NCBI GenBank assembly: GCA_937902925.1
Contig: CALFNN010000102.1
Location: 62,001-126,000 of the forward strand
Direction of reading: 5' to 3'
Source: an uncultured Opitutaceae bacterium
Lineage (GTDB): Bacteria; Verrucomicrobiota; Verrucomicrobiia; Opitutales; Opitutaceae
DNA: 64,000 nt
Made by a program: the position numbers and the translations under genes. Positions 1-8,815 of this stretch are shown here, piece after piece; position 1 is the stretch's first letter, and every line of letters starts with the position of its first letter. The notes under the pieces are model-generated. The model ran no database searches and was not told the origin of the DNA. It was given only the letters and a program-made list of their open reading frames with translations.

Positions 1-206
1 ACGAGGCGCTGCTCCGTTCGCTCGCGGAGCAGACGAGCGGCGCGATCCTCGACGACGTGCCAACGTCGTGGCGGCGGAAACCGCCGCCGGCGCAGCTACT
101 GAGCGAGCGCCGCCAGCCGTTGTGGCACGAGCCGTGGTTTTTTGCCGTCTTGCTCGGGGTCTATGGCCTTGAGATGCTCCTGCGGCGGAAATGGCAGCTC
201 CTCTGA
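1..206 (+). CDS. C-terminal end of a membrane protein (partial)
   Basis: An open frame enters from the left edge (first full codon at base 3) and ends with TGA at 204-206, giving about 67 residues. The visible tail contains a proline/arginine-rich stretch, then one hydrophobic segment (WFFAVLLGVYGLEMLL) and a basic end (RRKWQLL). That is the usual end of a large Bat-type/glutamine-amidotransferase-like membrane protein. In planctomycetes and verrucomicrobia such genes precede DUF4159 genes, and the next gene here begins 7 bp later and is DUF4159. The family assignment rests on that context; too little sequence is present to prove it. Confidence 0.6.
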   Translation, partial: EALLRSLAEQTSGAILDDVPTSWRRKPPPAQLLSERRQPLWHEPWFFAVLLGVYGLEMLLRRKWQLL

Positions 207-213
207 TTTCCCC

Positions 214-960
214 ATGTGCCACCTTTGTCGATTTCCCACCCCGCCCGTCGAAACGCGCCGCGGCTTTTTCCGCCAGCTCGCCGGGGCGGCCGTCTCGGCC
301 GGCCTGGTCGGGACGGGGCGCGCGGCACGCGCCGCCAATGCCGGCGATCCGCCGCCGGCGGTCGCCAGTTCGGGTTGGGGCCGCATCCTCACGCCGCATC
401 CGGAGTGGGACTTTCACAACGACCGCGAGGCGCAGGTCGTCGACTTCATCCGGGAGGACCGGTCGCTCGGTGCCAACATGAGGCACGGCGTCGCGGACCC
501 CAGGAACCTGGCGAGCCTCTGCCAATATCCGTTTCTCTTTAGTTTCGACCTGACGGATATCCGGGACGCCCGGGAATGGGCGAATCTCCGCGAATACATC
601 TACCGCGGCGGGTTCCTCTACCTCGACAATTGCGTGCACGTCTCGCCCAACATCACGGCCTACCGGACGGATCACCTGACGCGGCTGACGCGGCTGCTCC
701 CGGCCTCCGAGTGGCGGCGCTTATCCGACGATCATCCGATTTACCGGACCCGCTACCCAATCAAGCCCTCGCAGCTTCCCGACGACGCCCACACGCCCGA
801 CGACCAACTCCGCGCGCTCTATGGGGTCTTCGACGACGACCGGATGGTGGCGCTCGTCAGCATGGCCCACCTCTTCTGCGGCTGGCCGGAACGTCCCTCC
901 TACGTCGAGGCGGACAAGAAACAGATGGTGAACATCTACGCCTACGCGCGGGCGCACTGA
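214..960 (+). CDS. Tat-exported DUF4159 protein, first of two paralogs
   Basis: A 248-residue protein. The ATG at 214 was chosen because it lies just after the upstream stop and gives the same N-terminus as the following paralog: a CxxC pair (MCHLC), then ETRRGFF and a hydrophobic Ala/Gly-rich stretch ending in ARAA, which reads as a twin-arginine signal. The mature part matches the DUF4159 type: a WDFHNDREAQV entry, a central REYIYRGGFLYLDNC strand-turn and an end in VNIYAYARAH. DUF4159 folds resemble a glutamine-amidotransferase/ThuA-like domain. Its biochemical role is unknown. It is probably cotranscribed with its neighbours. Confidence 0.8.
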   Translation: MCHLCRFPTPPVETRRGFFRQLAGAAVSAGLVGTGRAARAANAGDPPPAVASSGWGRILTPHPEWDFHNDREAQVVDFIREDRSLGANMRHGVADPRNLASLCQYPFLFSFDLTDIRDAREWANLREYIYRGGFLYLDNCVHVSPNITAYRTDHLTRLTRLLPASEWRRLSDDHPIYRTRYPIKPSQLPDDAHTPDDQLRALYGVFDDDRMVALVSMAHLFCGWPERPSYVEADKKQMVNIYAYARAH

Positions 961-974
961 CCGGAGTTTTCCCC

Positions 975-1736
975 GTGTGTTATCTTTGCCAGACTCCAGG
1001 ACCGCGAATTGAGACCCGCCGGGATTTTCTCGGCAAATTGCTCAGCGGCGTCGCCGTTTCCGCCGGGATCGCGGGCGCGCGCAGCGCCCGGGCGCAGGTG
1101 GCCGCGACGCCGGCGAGCCGGAGCGGCGGGTGGGCGCGGCTCGTCACGGCCAGTCCCTTCTGGTCGTTGCACGCGGAACAGGATGCCACCGTGGCGGACT
1201 TCCTCCGTCGGGAGGCCCGGCTCAAGCTCGACGCGACCGGCTATGCCGTGAATCCCGCCAGCATGGACGAACTGGCGACGTTTCCCTTCATCTTCACGAA
1301 CTCGCTGACGGCCGTGACCGATCCGGTGCAGGTGGAGAACCTCCGCGAGTATCTGCAGCGCGGGGGATTTTTCTTCATCGAGGGCTGCCTCGATCATCGC
1401 GTCAACCGCAGCTTCACGGCCTTCATGGGGAATCATCTCCGGCTCTTTGAAAAGCTGGCACCCGGCACGCAGGCGCGGCGGTTCACGCCGACGCATCCGA
1501 TCTTCCGCGCGTATTTTCCGGTGGACGAAAGCAAGCTCGCCCCGATCGAGCCCACCGCCGACGACCTGCGGTGGCAGGGCGCGCCGCAGGCGTTCTACGG
1601 CCTCTACCAGCAGGACCGCCTGATCTCGCTGATCAGCCTGCATCACCTGCAGTGCGAATGGTTCACCAAGCCCGGGAAGATCCCCGTCTGCCTGCAGCAG
1701 ATCGCCAACATCTACGTCTACGCGATGACGCGGTGA
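975..1736 (+). CDS. Tat-exported DUF4159 protein, second paralog
   Basis: A 253-residue paralog of the preceding gene, starting 14 bp after its stop. The start is taken as GTG at 975 because the N-terminus (VCYLC-QTPGPRIETRRDFL) then matches the first copy residue for residue in layout: CxxC, short proline-rich spacer, ETRR twin-arginine motif, hydrophobic segment, ARAQ cleavage-like site. The body shares REYLQRGGFFFIEGC and a terminal ANIYVYAMTR with the first copy. Any start further upstream would overlap that gene. Role unknown; DUF4159 pairs commonly accompany Bat/MoxR-type membrane operons, so envelope stress is a guess. Confidence 0.8.
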   Translation: MCYLCQTPGPRIETRRDFLGKLLSGVAVSAGIAGARSARAQVAATPASRSGGWARLVTASPFWSLHAEQDATVADFLRREARLKLDATGYAVNPASMDELATFPFIFTNSLTAVTDPVQVENLREYLQRGGFFFIEGCLDHRVNRSFTAFMGNHLRLFEKLAPGTQARRFTPTHPIFRAYFPVDESKLAPIEPTADDLRWQGAPQAFYGLYQQDRLISLISLHHLQCEWFTKPGKIPVCLQQIANIYVYAMTR

Positions 1737-1784
1737 CTTTTCGCCCCTCCGATGACGGATAGTCTGCGCCCAAACCGCACCGCA

Positions 1785-2945
1785 ATGAACAGAATGAGAT
1801 TCGCGCTGGTTTCGTCCGCCGTCCTATCACGCTCGCGTGCGTCTGCGATCGGAATCCCTTGGGCGGCGGGATTGCTTTGGCCGTGTTTGCTGCTGCTGGG
1901 TCCGGCAGCGCCGGCGCGGGCGCAGGTCCCGCCGCTGGTCGCACCGGCGCCCATGACGGCGACGCCCGTCGACACCCGCCCGATGCCCGTCAACGAGCGA
2001 CCGCAATTCGTATTTTCGCTCCTGCCGAAGGCGTTTCAGAAACGGCCGCTGCTCGACTTCAACGTGATCACGGAAATGACCGACGAAGGTAGGAAAGTGG
2101 CGCCGCCGTCGCCGGAGAACCCGGTCTACTATGTCGAGCAACCGGGAAAGTTTTTGCAGATCGGCTCCGCCCCGCCGGCCAATGAGCATGCCCCGCCGCT
2201 CGAGGTGCTCGAGCAGGCGATGCAGAAGGCGCTGGCGGCCGGAGGATATCTGGCCAAAACGCCGGCGGGGCGCCAGCCAGCGCTGATCGTGGTTTTCAAC
2301 TATGGCTCGCACAGCATCGATCCGCCGCCCACGCCGGAGGAATTTGCGAGCGACGATCCTCCCCCTCCCGCGATAACGGCGGAAGAATTGTTTCACCGGG
2401 TGATGGCGGATCCCGGGATCGCGGCCGACCTGGTCGAGCGGGCGGGGTTGATCGGCGGAGCGGCGTTTGCCGTCGAGCTGAGGAAAAAATTGGTGGAGGA
2501 GACCGAGAACATGGTCTTTAACGCGCAAGCCCGGGGTATGACCCACCTGCCGGTCTTTCCCGAATTCGCCAGTCCGCTGAGCTTGTATCTCCAAAGCGCG
2601 AAAAACAGCGAGCTCGCCCGGGAACTCGTCGAGGATGCGTTTCACAGCTGTTACTTCGTGGTCGCGTCGGCCTACGACTACGCGGCGATGGCGCACGGCC
2701 AGCGGCGGCTGCTCTGGCGGACGAAGATGACGGTGGATGCCGACGGCGTGAACATGAAGGAATCGCTGGCGCCGCTCATCGTGAGCGCCGGGCCGTATTT
2801 CGGGCGCGACATGAAGGAAGTGACGGTCCTGTCGAAGAGGATTTCGCGCGAGGGCACCGTCACGATCGGCACGCCGACGGTGGTGGAAGACAATGCTCCG
2901 GCGCCGACCGCAACCCCCGCCCCCGCGAACGCGGGGAAAAAATAG
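1785..2945 (+). CDS. secreted protein of unknown function
   Basis: A 386-residue protein. An N-terminal basic/hydrophobic leader ends in APARAQ about 47 residues in, consistent with a Sec signal peptide. The ATG at 1785 puts this leader close to the terminus; an in-frame ATG at 1752 is possible, and neither has a clear Shine-Dalgarno. The mature part has no domain I recognise. It contains a PPPTPEEFASDDPPPP low-complexity stretch and ends in a Pro/Ala/Thr-rich tail. It follows the DUF4159 pair by 48 bp and runs convergent with the sulfatase gene, with 10 bp between the stops. Confidence 0.65.
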   Translation: MNRMRFALVSSAVLSRSRASAIGIPWAAGLLWPCLLLLGPAAPARAQVPPLVAPAPMTATPVDTRPMPVNERPQFVFSLLPKAFQKRPLLDFNVITEMTDEGRKVAPPSPENPVYYVEQPGKFLQIGSAPPANEHAPPLEVLEQAMQKALAAGGYLAKTPAGRQPALIVVFNYGSHSIDPPPTPEEFASDDPPPPAITAEELFHRVMADPGIAADLVERAGLIGGAAFAVELRKKLVEETENMVFNAQARGMTHLPVFPEFASPLSLYLQSAKNSELARELVEDAFHSCYFVVASAYDYAAMAHGQRRLLWRTKMTVDADGVNMKESLAPLIVSAGPYFGRDMKEVTVLSKRISREGTVTIGTPTVVEDNAPAPTATPAPANAGKK

Positions 2946-2955
2946 ACGGACGTGG

Positions 2956-4434
2956 TTAGGCGCTGGCGCGATTCGCGGCGTGGTTCAGGGGGAACGTGTC
3001 GCCGACCGCGGTCTGCCAGCCCTGGAGGCGGCGGCGGAGGGTTGCCAGTTCCGCCGCCGCCTCGGGTGCGGCGGCCACGTTCCGTTGTTCCCACGGATCG
3101 TTGGCGAGGTCGAAGAGCTGCGTGTGGCGGTCGGGGCCGACGGCATATTCGATCAGTTTCCAGCGATCGTTTTTCACCATGCGCTGGCAGTCGCGGTAGA
3201 GGGCCTCGACGTAGGCGCGGTGCTGGGTGTGTTCGCCCCGGAGGAGCGGGAGGAGACTTCGGGCATCGAGATCGGCGGGCGAGTCAATGCCCGCGAGATC
3301 GCACAGGGTGGGAAACAAATCCCACGAATAGAGGAGCGCATCGCTGCGCTGGCCGGCGGCGATGCCCGGACCGCGCATGATCAGCGGCACGCGCACGCTG
3401 TGGTCGTAGAGGTTCTGTTTGCCGAGCAGGCCGTGCTGGCCGAGCGCGATGCCGTGGTCCGCCGTGTAGACGACGATGGTGTTGTCGGCCTGACCGGAGG
3501 CTTCCAGCGCCGCGAGGATCCGTCCAATCCCGGTGTCGACGCTTGAGACCATGCCGTAGTAGGCGGCGATTTCGCGCTGGATGCGCTGCGGCGTGCGCGG
3601 GTGGGGCGCGAGGTCCTCGTCGCGGATGTGGAGTTCGCCGTTGTCGAAGGGGTGGGCGGACGCAAAGTTCGGCGGGACCGGAATTTTGTCGGGCGGGTAG
3701 AGGTCGGCGAACCGTTTGGGCGGCGTGCGCGGGTCGTGCGGGGCGGTGAACGCCGTGTAGAGGAAAAACGGCTCGGCGCCGCGGTAGTTGTGCAGGAAGT
3801 CGATCGCGGTGTCGGCGAACAGGTCGGTCGAGAATTTCCGGGGATGGTAGACGGTGTTGTTCGCATACACTCCCGTCGGGTCGAAGTGATGCACGCGCAA
3901 CTGGTATTGGTCGGTCGTCACGCCGCGGCGGAAAATCGCCTCCCCGCCTGCGAAGGAGCGGTTGAGGCTCGCGAGATCGTTGTGCCATTTGCCGACGCAG
4001 TGCGTGTGATAGCCGGTGCGGCGCAGGTGCTGGCCGAGGGTGACGCGCTGCGGGGCGATGATGTCGTCCTTCTGGTCGGAGAGCGCGCGGAAGACCGAGC
4101 AACCGGTCATCAGGCTCGCGCGGGTTGGCACGCAGACCGCGGGGAAGTGTCCGCCCATGTCGTGAGCGTGGGTGAACGCCATGCCGCTGGCGGCGAGGCG
4201 GTCGAGACAGGGCGTCTGCACGATGGGATCGCCCAGCGCGTTGATCGCGTTGTGACGATGATCGTCGCCGACGAGCATCAGGATGTTGGGCCGGCGGGGC
4301 CGGCGTGCGATGGCGGGGGCTGCGAGGGTTTCGGCGCGGGCGGAGGAGCCGCTGCGTCCCACGGCGGCCCAGACGGCCGCGCCGGCGGCGAAGCGCAACA
4401 TATCCCGGCGGGTGAAACGGGTGCCGTCAGCCAT
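2956..4434 (-). CDS. Tat-exported sulfatase
   Basis: A 492-residue arylsulfatase-family protein. The ATG at 4434 gives an N-terminus with the twin-arginine motif TRRDML followed by an Ala-rich hydrophobic stretch. The catalytic signature CVPTRASLMTG is near residue 101: Cys101 would be converted to formylglycine, with the Pro and Arg of CxPxR present. An Asp pair in VGDDHR (about 57-58) fits metal binding, and a GQHGLLGKQNLYDHSVRVPLI segment is typical of the C-terminal half. It probably removes sulfate esters from a sugar or small molecule in the periplasm. Its neighbour is a divergently transcribed exported glycosidase-like protein, which suggests polysaccharide use. Confidence 0.88.
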   Translation of the reverse strand: MADGTRFTRRDMLRFAAGAAVWAAVGRSGSSARAETLAAPAIARRPRRPNILMLVGDDHRHNAINALGDPIVQTPCLDRLAASGMAFTHAHDMGGHFPAVCVPTRASLMTGCSVFRALSDQKDDIIAPQRVTLGQHLRRTGYHTHCVGKWHNDLASLNRSFAGGEAIFRRGVTTDQYQLRVHHFDPTGVYANNTVYHPRKFSTDLFADTAIDFLHNYRGAEPFFLYTAFTAPHDPRTPPKRFADLYPPDKIPVPPNFASAHPFDNGELHIRDEDLAPHPRTPQRIQREIAAYYGMVSSVDTGIGRILAALEASGQADNTIVVYTADHGIALGQHGLLGKQNLYDHSVRVPLIMRGPGIAAGQRSDALLYSWDLFPTLCDLAGIDSPADLDARSLLPLLRGEHTQHRAYVEALYRDCQRMVKNDRWKLIEYAVGPDRHTQLFDLANDPWEQRNVAAAPEAAAELATLRRRLQGWQTAVGDTFPLNHAANRASA

Positions 4435-4789
4435 GGCGCGACGGTGGGACCGGAGAAACCTTGCAACGTGCCGCACCAACCGGCCCCGGAATCTCCGGGC
4501 GCAGGTGGCGGGTGGCGGGGAGATTGATTCTCGGGCTCACGAACGAGGTGACCAGCATACGACAAGGTCGGATCCTTGTATGCCCGGCGACGCCGCATGA
4601 CGGTGTAGGGTTTTGCCTGACAGGTGGGCCGGCCTCACGGAGCGGGAGCGGGGTCGAACCGTCCGATCCTGCAGGGATGGAAAGATCGGCCGTTGCGTTT
4701 AGACCGTGGGGTCTGATCCTGCGGCTGTTTCCCCTCTGACGACCGTGGTCGACCGGTTTCCCGGACGCGAATCCCTTACCCCTCCTTCC
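4435..4789. other. divergent intergenic region with an operator-like inverted repeat
   Basis: This 355-bp gap separates the sulfatase (minus) from the glycosidase-like gene (plus). The only clear structure is an interrupted palindrome at 4555-4583 (see separate entry). No convincing gene or terminator was seen. Short ORFs here overlap in several frames without recognisable protein features. Confidence 0.5.
4555..4583. promoter_or_regulatory. operator-like inverted repeat between divergent genes
   Basis: The core arms ACAAGG (4562-4567) and CCTTGT (4574-4579) are separated by 6 bp. Matching outer bases GCATAC on the left and ATGC on the right extend the dyad. Its place between divergent sulfatase and glycosidase-like genes suits a shared repressor site. 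No regulator gene is adjacent, so the binding protein is unknown. Confidence 0.35.
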
Positions 4790-7519
4790 ATGAATCGACG
4801 CGATTTCCTGATCCAGACTGGCGTGGCTGCGGCCGGCTGTGCGCTCGGTGGTTTGACGAAAGGCTACGGTGCCACGCCGGCGGCAAATTCCGGCCGCGGC
4901 GTATCGATCGTGTGCGATCCGGGCGATGCGGTTGCCTCGGCGGCGCCCGCGCGCTGGGCCGTGGAGCAACTGCGCGGGGCGCTTGCGCAACGCGGCGTGG
5001 CGGTGCGCGTCTGCGCGCGGTTGGACGAGGCGGGCGCGGCGGATATTTGCGTTGTCGCGGCTGGCGGAAACTCCGTGGCGGTGCGGGACGCCGGTGTTAC
5101 GGTGTCCGCTGAGGCCGAGGCGCTCGCGCTCGCGCCGGGCCGGCTGGGGCGGCGCGACGTGCTCGTGGCGGCGGGCAGCGATGTGCGCGGACTGGTTTAC
5201 GCGCTGACCGAGCTCGCCGACGCGGTGGCGATGGGCGGCGATACTTCGGCAGTGTTGCAGCCGTCGCGCGCTGTCGCGGAGCGGCCGGCGAATCCGGTCC
5301 GGAGCGTCATGCGGATGGTCGTCTCCGAGGTGGAGGACAAGCCATGGTTCAACGACCGCGAGTTCTGGCGGCGTTATCTGTCGCTGCTCGTCACGCAGCG
5401 GTTCAACCGTTTCAACCTCGCGCTCGGCCTCGGCTACGACCGGGTGAACAATGTCACGGACACCTATTTTTATTTCGCCTATCCGTTCCTGCTGTCGGTG
5501 CCGGGCTACAACGTCCGTGCGACGAACGTTTCGGACGCCGAGCGCGACGCGAACCTGGCGATGCTACGTTTTATCAGCGACGAGGCGGCGGCGCGCGGGT
5601 TGCAGTTTCAGCTCGGCGTGTGGACGCATGCCTACACGTGGATCACGAGTCCGCGGGCGACGCACGTTATCGAAGGGCTGACGCCGCAGACGCAGGGCCC
5701 CTACAGTCGCGATGCGCTCGCGCTCGTGCTGAAGGAATGTCCGAACATCACCGGCGTGACGTTTCGCATCCACGGCGAGAGCGGAGTCGCCGAGGGGAAT
5801 TACGATCTGTGGAAGACGATCTTCGATGGCTGCGTGCGCAGCGGACGGCGCATCACGCTCGACATGCACGCGAAGGGCATGGATCAGGGAATGATCGACA
5901 CGGCGCTCGGCACGGGGCTGCCCGTCACGATCTCGCCGAAATACTGGGCCGAGCACATGGGCCTGCCTTATCACCAGGCGGCGATTCGCTCGAACGAGCT
6001 GCCGAAACGGGAGAAAGGCACGGGCCTGTATGCCCAAAGTGAGGGCGCGCGCAGTTTTCTCCGCTACGGCTACGGCGATTTGCTGAGCGAGGACCGGCGC
6101 TACGGCATCGTGCATCGGATCTGGCCGGGCACGCAGCGCGTGCTGCTGTGGGGCGACCCGGCGTTTGCGGCGTCGTATGGCCGGGCGATGAGCTTCTGCG
6201 GCAGCCTCGGCTGCGAGATTTTCGATCCGCTCTCGTTCAAGGGCCGCGAGGGTTCGGGCCTGCCGAACAACGGCGGGCGCGACGGCTACAGCGATCCGGC
6301 GATGCGGCCGGCGGGCGGGGATTTCGAAAAGTTTTCCTACACCTACCGGCTGTGGGGCCGGATGCTCTACAACCCAGATGCGGCGCCCGACACGTGGCAG
6401 CGCGAGCTGCGCCGCGATCACGGCTCCGCCGCCGGCGAGATGGAGACGGCGCTGGCGAGCGCGAGCCGCGTGCTGCCGTTGCTGACGACGGCGCACACGC
6501 CGTCGGCTTCGAACTACAGCTACTGGCCGGAGATGGGCGTGAACATGTCGGTCGTCGACGACGCGTCGCCCCGGCCCTACGGCGAAACGCCGCAGCCGCG
6601 GCGCTTCGGCACGGCGAGCCCGCTCGACCCGCAGCTCTTCGTGCGCGCGGAGGAATTTACGGACGAATTGCTGGCGGGGCGGGTGACGGGAAAATACTCG
6701 GCGGTCGAGGTCGCGCAATGGCTCGAGGATTTGGCGCAGACGGCGGCTGACAATCTGGCCGCCGCGAAGAGGAGGGTTCCCGATCGCGATGCGCCCGCGT
6801 TCCGGCGCGTCGAGGTCGACGTGACGGCGCAATTGGAATTGGGGCGGTTCTACGCCGGCGAATTTCGTGCCGCTGTGCTCTACGCCTTGTTTCTGCGCAC
6901 GGGTGACCGCACGGCGCTCGAGGCGGCGATCAAGGTTTATCGCGGAGCACGCGACGCGTGGGCGCGGCTGGCGCAGGCGACGACGGGCGTTTATCTGACC
7001 GACCTGACGTATGCGGCGGCGCCGTTCGAACGCGGACACTGGGCCGACCGGCTACCGGCGATCGAAGCGGATATCGCGCTGATGGAAAAGCAGAGGTCGG
7101 CTCCGCTTGCGAGCGCCCACGGGGTGACGCCTGCCGCGACGGCGGAGCAGGTCGCTGTGCTCGTAAGCCAGGTGATGGGCCGGCCGGAACGACCGGCGGC
7201 GGGCGTCGCGCATGTGCCGCCGAAAAAATTTCAGCGCGGGCAGAGTGTTGCGCTCGGGCTGGCGGTCGTGGGGGGAGCAAGCGCGCCGACGGCGGTAAAA
7301 CTCTATTATCGACGCACGCACCAAGCCGAGGCGTGGCGCGACGTGGCGATGGAGCGCGGTGATGGCGGTTACCGGGCGGCGATTCCGGCGGACTACACGG
7401 ATTCGCCGTTTCCGCTGGAGTATTATTTCGAGGTCACGGGCGCGTCGGGCCGGCCGACGATCTATCCCGGCCTGGGCCCGAAACTGTGCGACCAGCCGTA
7501 TTTCGTGATGCGATCGTAA
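4790..7519 (+). CDS. large Tat-exported glycoside-hydrolase-like protein
   Basis: A 909-residue protein. The ATG at 4790 gives MNRRDFLIQTGVAAAGCALGG, a typical Tat leader. Residues about 35-160 look like the alpha/beta domain that precedes GH20/GH67/GH115-type barrels (a VEQLRGAL helix, then VLVAAGSDVRGLVYALTELAD). The middle (about 180-560) reads as a TIM barrel, with repeated strand-like segments such as RFNRFNLALGL, GVTFRIHGESG and ITLDMHAKG. A helical region and a C-terminal beta domain (VKLYYRRTHQAEAW) follow. No catalytic signature of a named CAZy family was found. It probably cleaves a sugar polymer or glucuronide; substrate unknown. It is divergent from a sulfatase. Confidence 0.7.
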   Translation: MNRRDFLIQTGVAAAGCALGGLTKGYGATPAANSGRGVSIVCDPGDAVASAAPARWAVEQLRGALAQRGVAVRVCARLDEAGAADICVVAAGGNSVAVRDAGVTVSAEAEALALAPGRLGRRDVLVAAGSDVRGLVYALTELADAVAMGGDTSAVLQPSRAVAERPANPVRSVMRMVVSEVEDKPWFNDREFWRRYLSLLVTQRFNRFNLALGLGYDRVNNVTDTYFYFAYPFLLSVPGYNVRATNVSDAERDANLAMLRFISDEAAARGLQFQLGVWTHAYTWITSPRATHVIEGLTPQTQGPYSRDALALVLKECPNITGVTFRIHGESGVAEGNYDLWKTIFDGCVRSGRRITLDMHAKGMDQGMIDTALGTGLPVTISPKYWAEHMGLPYHQAAIRSNELPKREKGTGLYAQSEGARSFLRYGYGDLLSEDRRYGIVHRIWPGTQRVLLWGDPAFAASYGRAMSFCGSLGCEIFDPLSFKGREGSGLPNNGGRDGYSDPAMRPAGGDFEKFSYTYRLWGRMLYNPDAAPDTWQRELRRDHGSAAGEMETALASASRVLPLLTTAHTPSASNYSYWPEMGVNMSVVDDASPRPYGETPQPRRFGTASPLDPQLFVRAEEFTDELLAGRVTGKYSAVEVAQWLEDLAQTAADNLAAAKRRVPDRDAPAFRRVEVDVTAQLELGRFYAGEFRAAVLYALFLRTGDRTALEAAIKVYRGARDAWARLAQATTGVYLTDLTYAAAPFERGHWADRLPAIEADIALMEKQRSAPLASAHGVTPAATAEQVAVLVSQVMGRPERPAAGVAHVPPKKFQRGQSVALGLAVVGGASAPTAVKLYYRRTHQAEAWRDVAMERGDGGYRAAIPADYTDSPFPLEYYFEVTGASGRPTIYPGLGPKLCDQPYFVMRS

Positions 7520-7556
7520 GGTAGGGCGATGAGGATTTGTGGCCGGTGGCGGAGCC

Positions 7557-8555
7557 CTACGTTGTAGGCGTCGGTCGCGGCGGCCAGATCTCGGGGTTGA
7601 TGAGGGTGGCAGGGCGTTCGCCGCGGAGCGCGGCGAGGACCATTTCGGCGGCGGCGACGTGGCTGCGGCGTTTGCCTTCGTGGGTTGCAAACGCGATGTG
7701 CGGCGTCGCGACGACGAGAGGATGAATGAAGAGCGGGTGATCGGGGGCGACAGGTTCTTTCGACCAGACGTCGAGGCCGGCGCCGGCGAGGTGGCCGGAA
7801 TTGAGGGCTTGGAGCAGGGCGGTTTCGTCGATCAACGGGCCGCGGGCGGCATTGATCAGAATCGCGCCCACGGGGAGCAGGGCGAGGGCGGTGGCGTCAA
7901 TCATGCCGCGGGTCTCGGGGCCGAGTGGCGCGTGAATGGAGAGGACGCGGGACTCGCGCAGCAGGTCGGGCAGTGTTGCGCATGAGGTGACGCCGGCCTG
8001 CTGAAAGATTTCCGGTGCGACAAACGGATCGCACGCGAGCACGCGCATCCGGATGGTGCGGGCGATTTCGGCGACCCGGCGCGCAATCCGGCCGAAGCCG
8101 ACGAGGCCGAGAGTTTTGCCGGCGAGATCGAAGCCCATGGTGGCAGCGTCGTTTTTCCAGATGCCGCGCTTGGCGTGGATGTCGGCGGTGGCGATGCGGC
8201 GGGCGACCGCGAACATGAGGCCGATGGAGAATTCGGCGGTGGATTCGGTGGGGGCGTCAGGGGTGTTGAGGACGCAGATGCCGGCGGCGGTGGCGTCGGC
8301 GATGTTGACGTTGTCGTAGCCGATGCCGGTGCGGGCGACGACGCGAAGGCGGGGCGCGCGGGCGAAGGTCGCGGCGTTGCCGGGGAACAGCGAGGTCACG
8401 ATCGCAGCGTCGGCCTCGGGCAGCGTGGCCAGACGGTCGACGGCGGGCACGGGCACGACGGACGGACCGATGAGCCGGGATTGCGCCTGGAGCAGGGCGA
8501 GCGCGTCGGGGTGGAGGACGACATCGGTCCAAACGGTGGGGCGGGCGGCGGGCAT
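7557..8555 (-). CDS. D-isomer-specific 2-hydroxyacid dehydrogenase
   Basis: A 332-residue NAD(P)-dependent dehydrogenase of the phosphoglycerate dehydrogenase/glyoxylate reductase family. The Rossmann motif is GLVGFGRIA (about 150-158). The catalytic trio is visible: Arg238 in NAARG, Glu267 in SKEP, and His286 in TPHIA. The substrate loop near residue 78 reads TGIGYDNV. The ATG at 8555 was chosen over an upstream in-frame start because the protein then begins at the usual substrate-binding domain. It interconverts a 2-keto acid and a D-2-hydroxyacid in the cytoplasm. A strong palindrome lies upstream at 8702-8728 and may be its operator. Confidence 0.9.
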   Translation of the reverse strand: MPAARPTVWTDVVLHPDALALLQAQSRLIGPSVVPVPAVDRLATLPEADAAIVTSLFPGNAATFARAPRLRVVARTGIGYDNVNIADATAAGICVLNTPDAPTESTAEFSIGLMFAVARRIATADIHAKRGIWKNDAATMGFDLAGKTLGLVGFGRIARRVAEIARTIRMRVLACDPFVAPEIFQQAGVTSCATLPDLLRESRVLSIHAPLGPETRGMIDATALALLPVGAILINAARGPLIDETALLQALNSGHLAGAGLDVWSKEPVAPDHPLFIHPLVVATPHIAFATHEGKRRSHVAAAEMVLAALRGERPATLINPEIWPPRPTPTT

Positions 8556-8701
8556 GGGGCAGGGGGCGGAACGAGGAAAGGCGGCGGGGTGAGTCTTGCG
8601 GGCGGATTGGACCAAAGGCCCGAATGCGTGCAAGGCCGTTGTGGTCGCGAGGCGGAATCTTGGTGTCGCGTGCGGTGTTCCCCTGAAGAGCGGGCGAGAG
8701 T

Positions 8702-8728
8702 CGGTTGTCAACTAATAGTTGACAACCG
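8702..8728. promoter_or_regulatory. perfect 12-bp inverted repeat, probable operator
   Basis: The arms CGGTTGTCAACT (8702-8713) and AGTTGACAACCG (8717-8728) are perfectly complementary around a 3-bp spacer. It sits between the divergent 2-hydroxyacid dehydrogenase (start 8555) and the first sigma fusion (start 8816). TTGTCAAC/GTTGACAA half-sites resemble those of GntR/FCD-type repressors of organic acid genes, which would suit the dehydrogenase. There is no T tract, so it is not a terminator. Confidence 0.6.
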
Positions 8729-8770
8729 CTTCGTAAGCGATGGGAGGGCCGGGCGCGGACCAGACGATTG

Positions 8771-8801
8771 TTGTCCGGTTTTCGAATCGGTGCCTGCTAT
8801 C
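8771..8801 (+). promoter_or_regulatory. promoter-like motif of sigma fusion 1
   Basis: TTGTCCGGTTTTCG begins at 8771. The element GCTATC follows at 8796-8801, 19 bp after TTGTCC. The same arrangement occurs before all four sigma fusions. The motif starts 45 bp before the ATG at 8816. Confidence 0.6.
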
Positions 8802-8815
8802 ATGGCATCGAAACC

